Assembly (NCBI GenBank): GCA_003117195.1
Contig: BDSI01000093.1
Location: 242,001 to 306,000 of the forward strand
Direction of reading: 5' to 3'
From: Eudorina sp. 2006-703-Eu-15
Lineage: Eukaryota; Chlorophyta; Chlorophyceae; Chlamydomonadales; Volvocaceae
Length of the DNA stretch: 64,000 bases
Made by a program: the position numbers and the translations under genes. Below are positions 37,682-49,233 of this stretch, in pieces. The notes beneath the pieces were generated by a model that saw only the letters and a program-made list of their open reading frames with translations, was not told where the DNA came from and ran no database searches. Each line of letters starts with the position of its first letter. Position 1 is the stretch's first letter.

Positions 37682-38297
37682 GTGGGTGATGAGCCAGGGA
37701 TGCCATCAGCTGTTGGAGCAGTTCCCGGGTTTCACTGCTGTCCGGCCTGGGTCCGTGATGTGCGGAGCTGTTCGGACCTGCCCGCGTATACCGTTCTGGT
37801 TGTCGTCTGTATCTGGGGGTAGACCAAACACATTGTTCGCGTATGGGAACGCGGCGATCATGGCGACAGCCACGGATGCCCCACCGTAAGGGAGAGATGT
37901 CCCCGTGGAGCCTGTTAGTCGGGCCACGAGTCCGCTTGATGAAATGGTTTTGTTACTCATTCCGGTGTTCCGGTGTTTCCGGTTAACTCTTGAACTTGGG
38001 CTTGGGCTTGAACATGATCTTGAACTTGGACAGCTTGAACGTGATCCTACGCGGACATGATCTGAGTCACTCCAGATCACTCACACCCATTTGCGCAACT
38101 ACCTTTCACAGAACCGCGATGTCAACAGTGCCTGCAACATGCTGCTGCTGCTGATTCTGCAGCTGCTGGGCCGCGCGCGGCCGCCAGTCTTCGCGCGTGG
38201 CGGCGGACACGCCGCTAACGAACGAGGCGGACGAGGCGGGCAGCAACGGCAGCGGCAGCGGGAGCAGCAGCAGCGGCGGCGACAGCAGCAGCAGTGA
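37682..38297 (+). pseudogene. Broken Fanzor (eukaryotic TnpB-like) nuclease remnant
   Basis: The frame from 37,688 reads FPGFTAVRPGSVMCGAVR, then RPNTLFAYGNAAI, resembling the Fanzor segment ending in an AYGxA motif. A TAA follows at APP, and the same frame then continues GRDVPVEPVSRATSPLDEM, as expected if one stop interrupts an old coding sequence. About 200 bp on, after a cag acceptor at 38,110, comes NRDVNSACNMLLLLILQLLG, matching the final RuvC motif (RDxNAAxN) of TnpB/Fanzor proteins. The zinc-ribbon Cys pairs expected between them, and everything N-terminal to about 37.68 kb, were not found. Fanzors are RNA-guided nucleases carried by eukaryotic transposons; this copy appears inactive. 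The family call rests on motifs only. Confidence 0.6.
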
Positions 38298-38460
38298 CGA
38301 CGACGGTGATGAGGATTAGCTGCGCGGCTGACTGTTCCTGCGGTGTGTGCAGGTGCGGGTCCCTGGCGGGAGGCTGAGGGTCGTGTGGGGTTGCGGGTAG
38401 CGGTTTGAACGCGATGGATGCAGCCCGCCAGGGCCCGAGGTTTGATTTTTCCGCCGTCTA

Positions 38461-38795
38461 CGCGGCCGGGGGGGCTGACTTCCCGCCCTTGGGGTTACGA
38501 GGCGGCCGGGGGGGCTGACGTCCCGCCCTTGGGGTTACGAGGCGGCCGGGGGGGCTGACTTCCCGCCCTTGGGGTTACGAGGCGGCCGGGGGGGCTGACG
38601 TCCCGCCCTTGGGGTTACGAGGCGGCCGGGGGGCTGACGTCCCGCCCTTGGGGTTACGAGGCGGCCGGGGGGGCTGACTTCCCGCCCTTGGGGTTACGAG
38701 GCGGCCGGGGGGGCTGACGTCCCGCCCTTGGGGTTACGAGGCGGCCGGGGGGGCTGACGTCCCGCCCTTGGGGTTACGAGGCGGCCGGGCCAGAC
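38461..38795 (+). repeat. 40-bp minisatellite
   Basis: About eight copies of a 40-bp unit (ggcggccggggggg, ctgac, t/g, tcccgcccttggggttacga). Units differ mainly at one base, giving tgactt or tgacgt types, and one unit is a base shorter. It starts about 130 bp after the Fanzor remnant. Confidence 0.95.
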
Positions 38796-38799
38796 CCCT

Positions 38800-39960
38800 T
38801 AACCATGTCGGCGACAGGGAAGCCTCGCCATGGGCGAATGTGGTTATTCATTCTGATTCATTGATATGTGACGTATGTCACCATTGATAACCTGCAACAG
38901 CTGCCCCTTGTCCCGTGCGTGCTGATGAAACCAGCGTCTGATGCGGAGCCGCGGGGCTCAGTGTAACGGAAGTATCCTGCACTTCGTGCGTGGGGTTTTC
39001 CCTGGTTCTCGACAGGCTCGGCTGGAAGGAATGTTGAGGGATTTGAGTTAGCGTAGGTGGTGCTAGCTACCGGTATCTATGGCAGTGGGCCAGCGGTCCC
39101 TGCTGTCCCAATTCCCGCCCGCCCAACCCCGAGAAACCCCGCCTGAGCGACCACGCTGTCTTCCTCGATATAGTGGACGACCTTGTTTCCTGCGTCACGA
39201 TATCCGCGGGTGTTAGGCTCTCCGGGTTTAAGTCGTCACGCTTTGGCACCGTTAGTACGACATACAACAATTGTACAAGTTGCCGCTGTCGGGCGGCTGG
39301 ACTGTGAGGTAGCCGGTCCACCTTAGGCCCCATGCAGCCTGCTACAATCTGAAGATTTATATTGAACAGTCGCTTGCCAGCCTTTGGGAAACACACTGGG
39401 TCGACCAGATTGATTGATCGACCTGGATTGCTTCTACTCAAGTCGCACGGCTGCTGAAGTGCGCAGGCCGAGCGCCAGCTTCAGAGCCCTCCAGAGCCCT
39501 TCAGAGCCCTCAAGACCCTGCAGAGGCCTGTGCGCTGTGCCTGTGCTCCAGCGGTGCCTTGCGGAGTTCCAGGCCCCTTCAGAACCCTCCAGACCCTTCA
39601 GAGGCCTGTGCAGAGCCCTCAAGAGGCCTGAACGGCTCTGTAACAACCTGTGTCAGAAATGCCCGACACCCAGACCACCCAGTGGTACAGGTACCTAACT
39701 CACGTCAACAACCGTGTGCGTGTCTGGCAGCTTCTCAACGGCTTTCCGTACAACGAACTGTCACCACCTGGTTGCACAGGCACGTATCCAACTACGAATC
39801 TGCCACTCCAGCGCGGCACTCACCTTTTACGTACCAGACCCCCACCAGACATCACGGCCGTTATGTCAACGAACCAAACCCTGCGCCAGCTTTCTCTTGC
39901 CAGCACCTGCCTCATTGTCACAGCCCCCTATGGTTCCTCCCTGCGTGCCCATTATGCGAA
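38800..39960. other. No gene recognised; right part of the inserted block
   Basis: Contains an unassigned minus-strand frame at 39,067-39,441 (KRLFNINLQIVAGCMGPKVD) and a local imperfect repeat of cagagcccttcagagccct units at 39,480-39,640. Neither gives a recognisable domain. The block ends where PARN-like sequence resumes at 39,961. Confidence 0.4.
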
Positions 39961-40233
39961 GGGAGCGGGGAGATACGTGCGCACCCGTAGATGCGAGAGA
40001 GCGGCGGGGCAGTCTTTGCTTCGTTTGGGGGGATCCCCGGCGGTCTCGACTGCCTCTAGTTCCCCCAACGTCGTTGTTGTAAACCCCGCCCGCCCCAATC
40101 CCACCAGCAGGCGAAGGTAGCCGTTGACCGCCGGCAGGTCCAGCGGCTCCGGCGCTTGCTCGTCCAGCCACCGCTGTACGACATCCAGCATGGAGCGTAC
40201 GAACTCCTGGTCCTCGGGCTTGGTCAGCGGCAC
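39961..40233 (-). pseudogene. Duplicated fragment of PARN exon 6 and flanking intron
   Basis: Nearly identical to 45,323-45,592 (a handful of substitutions and one 3-bp insertion). It carries the coding part LTKPEDQEFVRSMLDVV through LDLPAVNGYLRLL, plus the following intron start. It is cut at 40,233, and only 3 bp later the 3'-flank copy starting at 40,237 begins. No other PARN exon is next to it, so it is a fragment. Confidence 0.9.
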
Positions 40234-41047
40234 TGATTACTGATAACTGGAAAATTTAGCGCAGCCTGGAGTTACAACTGCCCGACCAGGAACGGACTCG
40301 TGTTGCTTAAGACCCGCACACAGCCCCCACACGACGGTTCCGGGCCCCCCAACTGCCCCAACCTCGTCACCCACAGCACAGCGGCAGATGCCGACCAGAC
40401 TTTCGTCACCAGCTCCCGCCGCAACATCTTTCCTTCAGTGAGAAGGATTCGGCTGGCTCGGTGGCGGGGCCTCGGTGGTGGGCACGGCGGAGCGAGCCCG
40501 AGCGACGGAGGCCGCACCGACTGCTGCATAACGCGGCCAGCAGCACCAGCCAGCCAGCCATTCCAGAGAACCAGTATTCTTACAGACGTCGACACTGGCC
40601 CGTGCATACTTCCCGGACCGTGGATCATTAGGTCAGGCCGTTAAGACATCCCACGGCTCCGCCCTGATACGCCCTGATATGGCACCGTTTGTGCGGTTTG
40701 TGTCAACACGCACGCACGCATGTTTTGCACTGATGGGCGTCAACCCCGCGAATGGGAACGGCCCGGTTGAATCTACAAGCGTCAAACTGTCTATGGGTAT
40801 CTTGTCGTGGCGTGGCTCGCGCCTCCTGGTTTGGTGCCCGGTGCTGGGCTCGGAACGAAACGTAGCCTAGAACGAGCCCGTGCCGACAGTGTGCTCGCCT
40901 CATCAGTTCCGCGCACCCGGCACCCGCCAGCCCTGGGAAGATGGCGAGGAAGACAACATCCGGGAAACCGCCACAGCCTCAGGGAACATCACCACGGTTC
41001 TCGCCTAGCCTCATTGAGCCGCGCCATATCGCACGGCACAGCGACCG

Positions 41048-44000
41048 TTACATAATGAGGCACTGCCGCTGAGAGCCCTGCGGCTGCTGCGGCTCCTCCT
41101 CAGACTCCACTCGGGGACGCTTGGCAGGCCGCTGAGCAGCGGGATTGGCCGCGGCAGCGGCGGGAGCCGCCACCACCCCGGCGCCAGCGGCGTTAGCGCC
41201 GCCGGCCCGGCCGCCAGCGGCCGCCAGCCGCGGGCCGCCGGACGCGGCTGGTAACGGCCACGTGCCGGCTGCGAGCATCTCGTCCTTGCGGGCGCGGTAT
41301 TGCACGTACGGCAGCACCTGCCCCACGGGTCGGTGAGGGGACGTCATCGGGTGGTGAGCTCGTGGCGGGTCGCAACCTGATCCCGGGTACACTTATTGTG
41401 CTGCCGCCATAAGGGCCGCTGAAGTCGCTGTCCCTAGCGGGGTCGCTTGTTCCCAGGGCGGCCGCAGTCATCATATGAACGGATTCAGGTTGTCAGGCAG
41501 GTTTTCCGCTGCGTCCCGATCCGGCCCGGTCCATTCCGTGCCTCGCCACCCGTCCCGCCGTCGGTCGTTGCGGCGTCGCGTCCCAATCGCTGCGGCAGCC
41601 CGGGCGACCCGTGACCAACGCCCCCCCTGCGCCTGAAGCCCTGATGCCCCCCCCGGGCATGGCGCAGTGACAACAAGGCGGCAGGCACTGTTGCCGGCCG
41701 CGCTGACTCCGCGCCATGCCCGTGAATCGCGGTCCCAAGCCCCTCTATCGTCCTCCGTTGCTTGCGCCCCCTCCACCCACTTCCCCCATCATCCCTTTAT
41801 CCCCTCTCGGGCTCCCTCGGGACCTGCGCCACACGGACACCCCACAGACCCGCTCCCCCGCGCGCAGCGACGCCCATGATGCATTAGCATGCAGGCGTGC
41901 AGCGGCTTCCGGGACGACCAAGTCCTGGTGCCGCCGCGCCTGTCGCCGCCGCCGCCGGTTGCTGCTGCCCTTGGGCATTCCCCCGTCTCTCGGCCCCTCG
42001 TTGCTGAAACGCCCTGCTTTGCAACTCACCGTGCGGGCCTCCGTCCCTCCCTGCCCTCCCTCCCTTGCCTCCCGCCTCCCCCTGCCCCACTCCCGTCCCC
42101 ACCTCGGCACACAGCCCTCGCGCCTCCAGCAGCCCTCCCTCGCGCAGCCGCGCCGCGCCCTCCTCCGACTCCAGCTCCACCAGCGCGTTGTTGCCGGGCA
42201 GGAAGGTGATGCGGACCTGCGCGCCCCGCAGGGAGGCGGTGCGCAGCCGAGGGAGGCGCGAGGTGTTGTGCAGTTGAGAGGGGTATAGGAAATTGGTAGG
42301 CATATTCAAACCGCGCTGCTGCCAAAGCATGAGTCTGGTGACGAATCAACTGTACCAGGATCTCTCGGGAGAGGGGGGATGGTGCTCTGTTCTGGTCGTC
42401 CGGAGCGCGTCTACACGCAAGCCCAACGGAGACATCCAATGGCCTTGGTCGATTGGGGGCGGCCGCTGGGCTGGAGGGCCAGCAACGCGGCCATGGTTGT
42501 CTGAGAATTCTGCTGTAACAAGCGGTACGATAGATTCTAGACCGAGAGGAGAACCGCCACATAGGGTATCTGACTGATGCCATGAACCTGGGCAGGATGC
42601 AAGGTCTACCATGTGCGCAAACACGCTGCGGCGGCCCCGCACGGCCCACCTTGCCCAGCCCGGTCTCCTCAAAGGCCTTATGGATGTCGCCCGCGCGCGT
42701 GCCGTACGACAGCGTGCCCAAATGGAACACCAGGGGCCGCTCCGGAACCGGCTCCACCGTGGAGGGGTCGCCCGGCACCGTGGGCCGCAGAAACGCGTAC
42801 GGCAGGTCGGAGCGGGACACGTTGAGACGCCACATGTACGGCTGCACGGTGGCGTAAGGCTCCGGTGGTGACGGCGGAGGGACCGCCGCCGGCGCCTCCT
42901 GCGCATGTGCGGTTTTGGTGTGTAGATGGGGAGGCCGGGGTGTTGGAAAGGTGGTCGGAGGTGGGGGTTGCGAAAGGCCGGCGGGTTGGGGTGGAGTTTC
43001 TCACGTTTTGGCACGGCCAGTCGGGAGCCGCGGAGTCTGGATGGGGTGCGATCCGACAGCCGCCCGCATGAGCAGGAGCCCCACCGCCGTCTTGGGAGCT
43101 TCTCGCGATTCTTCCGCTCCCCCTCCTCCGGCCGCAGACGTCAGCGCCTGCTCCCGGTTCCACGTTTTCCTTCCATTCCCGATGCCGTACCGCAAGCTCC
43201 TCCGCTATCCGCTAGTCCGTCCTCCCAGCCCGGTCCCCATTTCAAGCGCACGCTTCCCCAGTGTGTGCCCAGACAGATTTCCTCGGCCCTTTCCAGGGTC
43301 TCCGCGCACCTTACACGCTGCCGCACGCACCTCAATCAGACGACGGATCTTACTTCCCCCATCGCGTTCCCCAGCCACCACCCGCCTTCCTTCCCAAGCA
43401 CCCCCAGCCACCATCCGCACAACCACGTCGCGCATGTCATTGCCGCCGCCGGCCCCGTCCTTGCCTTCGTCCACCCGTGGCCCACCTCCTTGACCGCCGG
43501 CGTCTCCACCTCCATGCTCTCCGTCTCCGCCTCGTCCTTGACCTTCGGCGTCGCCGCCTCCGTACTCTCCGGCTCTACCACGTCCTTGACCGCCGTCGCC
43601 GTCGCCCTCGCCGCCGTCAGTGCCTCCAGACCCGCGAACACGCTGCCCGTCATGAAGGCGTCGTAGCCGGCCTCATGCGCCAGCTGGCCCGCAGCCACCG
43701 CCCCGTACTTTTCGAAGCCACGGGCGTGGGCCACGCTCACACGCGCGGGCAGCGCCGGCGGGACCGCCGCGACGACGGCGTCCTTGGTGTCAGCTGCGGC
43801 GCCAGGACGGGTGCGGGTAGACCGGACAGGCTGTGTGAAACTGTGTATTACAGCGAGGAAACCCACCCGACCAGAAACCAGACTAACATGCGGGGACCAC
43901 TGCGTGGGTGCCGGCAAACTGCGTGTCGCTAAGCCGGTGTCGCTACGGGGCGTCCTGGTTGACATTGCTGGTTTGCTGCGCTTCAGTCTGTGTGACAGTG

Positions 44001-47000
44001 TCCCAGTGACCCTGTGCTGCCAACACGACCCGCACCGAATGTCGTACCTGGCTGCGCCTGCGGCACCAGGCAGCGGTACATGGTGGAGAGGGAGGTCTCC
44101 GTGCCCAGCACGTCCGGCAGCTGCCGGCAGATGTATTTGGTGTCGTACACCCCGCCCCGGAACCAGTGGGCCACAGCGCGCTGCGGAGGAGGAGCGGAGG
44201 GGACAGGGCGGGCGCGCTGAGGCGCTGGGTGGTCCAGGGGGGACGGACCTAGGGGAGACCGAGTCTGCGGACACCGCGGGGACCCGGCCCCATCATCACT
44301 TTCAAAGCTCCAATTCACCAGGCATGCGAAACCGAAGGCGGGTGCGTTTCGGCATGGGTACTAAGCAGCCGAGGTTCGGGACTTGGAACTGGTTCATAAT
44401 ACGCACACCCGCACACGCCCTGGCTCACCCGCACACGCCCTGGCATGCGCTTACCTTGAAGCCCTCCCACGTGACTGGCAGCCGGCCCTCCCCGAACTGC
44501 GAGACGCCGTACGCCACATCGAACATGCAGTTGTGGCCCACAGCCGGCCGCCCGCAGTCGCGCATCGCGTCCCACACCGCCGCGAACCCAGCCGTCGCCA
44601 CCGCCGCCGCGCGCCGCTGCTCCCGCTCCGCCGCCTCCAGCGCGGCCGCCTCGGCGGCGGTGGCGCGGACCAGCCGCACGCGCGTCCAGTTGCGCTCGTC
44701 CTGGATCTGCGCGGCCGTACAGAGGCATTGACGCCGTACATGGTCGTACACCGCATGGTCGGCCGTACATAACCGTACCATGTAGGGGACGGACCACACG
44801 AGAGGGGCAGGGTGAGGCCCCATGCTCCGCGTGGGTCCTGCGTTACGCCCTCGCTGTCGCCCAGCGGCAACACCGGCATGCCGCGGCCCCACAGCCCCAT
44901 CCGTCCCACCGGCCCCTCAGCCCGCCTCCTATCGGTCGATCAAAACAGCGTACAGCGACAGGCCCCCTCAGCCTGGCCCCTCAGCCCGCCTCCTGACAGT
45001 CAGCTTCGACAGCTGAAGCCCTCTCAGCCGGACGCGACAGGGTCCGTTCTGGGTCTGGTTTTCTGTGTTCTCATTTCAGACCTCTGGGCCTGTCCCCTCA
45101 AGCCTGGCGCGCACGCACCTTGGTGACGTAGAAGCCCGGGTGCCAGTCCGGGGCGCCGCCGGGCGGCCCTCCGAAGTTCTCGGGGCGGCCCAGGGCCTGG
45201 TACGTCTGGGCGGACGAACGGGATCCCGCGCAGTGACCCCGAAGGATTGGGGAGGGGCGTGTAAGGTATTTGTGAAGAGTAAAACGGCGTGGTGGTGGGC
45301 GGAGTGGCATGGGAGAGACTGAGGGAGCGGGGAGATACGTGCGCACCCGTAGATGCGAGAGAGCGGCGGGGCAGTCTTTGCTACGTTTGGGGGGATCCCC
45401 GGCGGTCTCGACTGCCTCTAGTTCCCCCAACGTCGTTGTAAACCCCGCCCGCCCCAATCCCACCAGCAGCCGAAGGTAGCCGTTGACCGCCGGCAGGTCC
45501 AGCGGCTCCGGCGCTTGCTCGTCCAGCCACCGCTTTACGACATCCAGCATGGAGCGTACGAACTCCTGGTCCTCGGGCTTGGTCAGCGGCACGTCGGATC
45601 GAGCGTCGCCGCCGCCCTCGGCACCGCCCTTGTTGTTGCTGTTGTCCCGGTCCAGCTGTCAAACCAGCCATGTAGGGAGGGTGCTATTGTGGACGATGCA
45701 AGATCCAAGATCCAAAGGGCGCTCGTACTGAAAACGCAGTTCCGACAGTGGATTGGAGTGGATCGTGTGCCACTATTATGTTGTCTGGGATCTGGCAGGG
45801 TGGATTCTTGCCGTTCGAAGCTTCGCTGCCGTTATCCGCGTCCTGCAGGGTTACCGGCGACCGTCCCCGCCCACACACCCTCCGGTCCCCTTGGCCGTGG
45901 ACTTGCCTGACGGAGCATCTCATCGCGCTGCCGTACGGGCACGAACGGCACGCCGTCGTAGATGCAGCGGTTGAAGTCGAAGCCCTGGCGGTGGGAGTGC
46001 CCGTCACGTGGGAGGTTGCGCCGGTCAGGGCGGGGGGGTTGCGCGGGCCGGTCGATGATCTAGCCCGCAAGTAAGTGTGTTGGAGCTGGCATGTGTGACG
46101 GTGTTCATCCTCAAATTTGAGTGGCGACGGGCGACGTCACCGCCTCCCTCCCTCCGTCCGACCCGACCCACAATCCTTTTCGCTGTACCCCACACACGCC
46201 CGGCCCCCTGTCTCTGCTCCTCAACCCGCGCCCGGCCCCCGTACCTCCCCGACCCCTTCGGCCCCCCTCCCCCAGCCCCTCAGCTCTCCTGCACCCTCGT
46301 CGACCCACCCGCCCCACCCGCAGCTCCCCCCCCCACCTGCAGCCGGTCCCCATTTGCCGGCCCTCAAACGGGGACCGGCTGCAGGAGCTGCGGGTCGGGC
46401 AACGAGGGTGCAGTTTGCCGGCCCTCAAACGCAGCACCCGGCGCCCCTTCCCCCCCGTCCCGCCCACCTGGTTGGCCAGGAAGGTGAGTGAGCCCGCGTC
46501 ACTTAAAAAGCGACGGGAGGATCCAAAGGGAGCCTGCCCGTGGGGTGGGGTGGAGTTGGGGTGCAGGAAAACAGGAGGCGGGCAAAGGAGGATTGTGTGA
46601 GCATATCCAGGGGGGAGGAGCACAACGGCGCAGCCCAGATGACAGGAAATGGAGCGCCTCGGACACCAGGGTACAGGTCATCCTTACTTCGTTATCTTGT
46701 GTTCCTGATCTCCCTGACTTCCCTGACCGGCCCAAACGCACACGCGCACGCGTCCGAACCACTCCCACCCCCCCCTGCGCGCTCCCCCATATGCAGACAC
46801 ACAATGTCTTGGGCGGTTCTTGGCGGGGTTGTGTTTCAACACACGTTTAGCAGTGAGCATCTGCAGGAGAGCTGCGCGCGCCATGGCCCCAAGGCCACGG
46901 GTGCTTTTCTGTCTTCAGCTGGGCGCCGCTCATCAAAAAGAACCTCCAGCCTCAACCCCCATTTTGCCACTATGCCGCTGACCCATATGGCCACCAGCCT

Positions 47001-48687
47001 CAACCCCCATTTTTGCCGCTGTGCCACTGACCCACATGGCCACCCCCTCAAATCAATCGCCACCATGCCGCTCACCCCCTCCGGCGGTCGCGGGAAGAGG
47101 TAGAAGTTGAAGGTGGCCGCCAGGTAGGCCGGCTCGCCGCCGGGTCCCGGCTCCGGCACGCGGCGGAAGCACGATAGCCCGAACTGGTTGATGACGTACG
47201 ACTGCGCCGAGGGGCTGATGACGCGCGTGTACCTGGCGACAGGGCAACCGCGGGGTCGGGTAAGTGTCAAGGTAAGTTCCACGGAGGGCCAGAACTTCTC
47301 CTCTGTATTATTGTCGCCGGACTTGGGTGTCTGGGCTGTTCTGCGTTTTTCTCCTCTAGGGAACCCCGCTGCTCTGTCGGAGGATCGCCTGCGTGAGGAC
47401 CAGCGTAGCGCGTCCCTGCCTGCCGTCCCGCGACCCAAGTTCGTTTCTGGGTTTGGTTACTGTTGTCTTTGTTAACCCCGGCGTTCGTTTCCCTCGCGCT
47501 GCACCCCGGCTCGCACGTTCTTCTTCCCCCACAAGCCACGGCCTCCCAGCCTCAATTCGCCACCGGATCTTTGCTCTGGCAGCAGCGGAGTACGAACATG
47601 TCTACCAACTCTATTTCATATGCCCGCACGCCGCCCGCCCTTGCCTGTCCTGCATGTCGTCCAGGTAGTTCTCGTTCTGGCCCTCCAGGAACAGCCCCGT
47701 CATCTCGCAGTCGAACGCGAAAAAGTCGCAGGCGGCCAGGTAGCGCTTCACCGCCGGCAGCATCACCTGCGAGTCGGCGCGCATGAAAATGACCGCGGCG
47801 GAGGGACCCGAGGTTGGGTTGAGGAACACGCGCAGGAGATGCGCCCTGCATTGATGCGAGCCCTGTGGCCCCTGCGTGCTTGTGACAGTGGTGAGCGCCA
47901 GCCCCAGCGTTAGCGTCGCGTCGGTTGCACGGAAGAGAAGCAACCCGACGGGGCACGCCGGTGAAGGACTGCGCACGGAGGCCCTATGCAGCAGCGTCCG
48001 CGGGTACCGAGGGTAGGGCCTATTCGAGGTGGGTATTCGCAGAGCAGGCCTCGAATTTTGACCCCAGCACATGTCTCACGATGCACAGCTGTCATGTGAA
48101 CGGGTACGTCGCTCGTCGCACTGCACAGACGTGGATCCAGTGTGGCGCTTTCAGGAAACGTTCGCGGGGTCCAGTACCCTTTGCATTACACGTGTAGAAT
48201 CCGCCCCTTTCTCTCGAGGACCGCCCAGCTGCAAGTACCTACTGGCGCCAGGCTTGCTCGCGGATTGCCCGCGCAGGGCTGTTCCCTGCGTTGCGCGCCC
48301 ACGCAGTAAGCTCCTGACTCGCGCGCCTCAATACGGCTCCACCCCCACTGCTGGGTAGGTTGCATGGCGGGGCCTGGCGCCCACCAGCACCCATTCGACG
48401 GAGACCGCCTCTCACTGAAGATGAGCACCGGTCCCCCACTGAATTGAACCCCTTCAAGACCGGCGCCCGACCCATTACGTCGGCTGGCACGAAAGTCGCA
48501 CCTCGAAGTTGTGTCGGGTGACATCGACCGCGGGCACTGCCTTGCCATCCCCCGCGGGCCCTGTCGCGACTGCCGCGTCGCCGTTGCCCGCCGAGCCAGC
48601 GGCAGCACCTGGTGCTGCTGCAGCTGCCGCCACCACCTCCCGCAGGTCCATCTTGAAGGGGTCGTCGACAGCCGTGTGGTCCGCCAT
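41048..48687 (-). CDS. PARN: Poly(A)-specific ribonuclease, PARN family (13 exons)
   Basis: Model: complement(join(41048..41317, 42103..42216, 42650..42898, 43486..43793, 44048..44180, 44455..44706, 45119..45205, 45464..45655, 45907..45984, 46468..46533, 47076..47232, 47645..47766, 48502..48687)), 737 residues. The DEDD nuclease core is visible in order: DVTRHNFE and FFAFDCEMTGLF (Asp, Glu), VGHNCMFDVAYG (Asp), VYDTKYIC, and HEAGYDAFMTG (His, Asp). RYTRVISPSAQSYVINQFGL and GFDFNRCIYDGVPF are family hallmarks. The last exons carry an RRM-like part (RITFLPGNNALVELES) and a basic/acidic tail. PARN enzymes shorten poly(A) tails and trim small RNAs. Two introns (donors at 47,644 and 45,906) need GC donors. 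The start is uncertain: an ATG at 48,687 has the best context, but the frame is open to 49,002 and a GTAAGT donor near 48,875 suggests another 5' exon. The protein ends CLIM, a possible CaaX box. Confidence 0.9.
46289..46413. repeat. Long imperfect foldback in a PARN intron
   Basis: The left arm (46,289-46,351: ctgcaccctcgt ... ccgcagctcc ... gcagccggtcccc) pairs with the right arm (46,370-46,413: ggggaccggctgc, aggagctgcggg, then acgagggtgcag) around an 18-nt loop. The inner 13 bp are perfect. The loop motif tttgccggccctcaaac recurs just after the right arm. Confidence 0.85.
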
Positions 48688-49202
48688 GTCTCCCGCTGCG
48701 GCTGTAGCTGGGTCCCGCGGTACTTGTACGGCAGACCCTGTTGTTGTTGCTACTACTGCTGCTGCTGCAGCACACGTGTCGGGTCTGGCGGCAGTCCTGC
48801 ATCGACCGGGGCGCGTGGTCATGGGGGCGCCGATGAGGGCAGCAGCCCGCAGCGTTCTTAATAATGGGATCAACTTACCCCCCGCCCCGCCCCGCCCCGC
48901 CGGTGTCAATCGACCCAGATGGGGCATTGACTCTCCCGTGGCGGAGGAGCCCCCGCGGGGTCGGAGGCACGGTGATGCAGCGGGTGCAGTCCGACCACGC
49001 AAGGCCGCACGATGGCTGTGCAGCGTCCTCGCTGCAGTACCAGATCAACCTCAGGCCACCTACTGGACCCATACCAAGCTTCTTGAGCCGCCCCTCGAAA
49101 TCTGGGCTCATAGTCTGTTACTTTGCGGCCGTTACCCAACAACGGCTACGCAGTAAAGTATGTCCCTCGAAGGGAACCCGTGCCGCACTGTCCCAGGCGT
49201 GC

Positions 49203-49233
<31 letters not shown>

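Noticed and set aside
38461..38795. CRISPR-like array
   Set aside because: Units are contiguous tandem repeats with no unique spacers, in a eukaryotic context.
32300..39960. Terminal inverted repeats at the ends of the inserted block
   Set aside because: The two ends share only weak, scattered similarity by eye, and no target duplication is evident; not strong enough to call a transposon.
43336..44274. 312-residue minus-strand frame
   Set aside because: Only parts of it are PARN exons (43486..43793, in this frame). The rest reads through introns; the 44048..44180 exon is in a different frame.
44850..44910. Extra PARN exon (GMPVLPLGDSEG stretch)
   Set aside because: Exons 45119..45205 and 44455..44706 join directly in phase 0 and give the expected family sequence; this stretch has no good acceptor.
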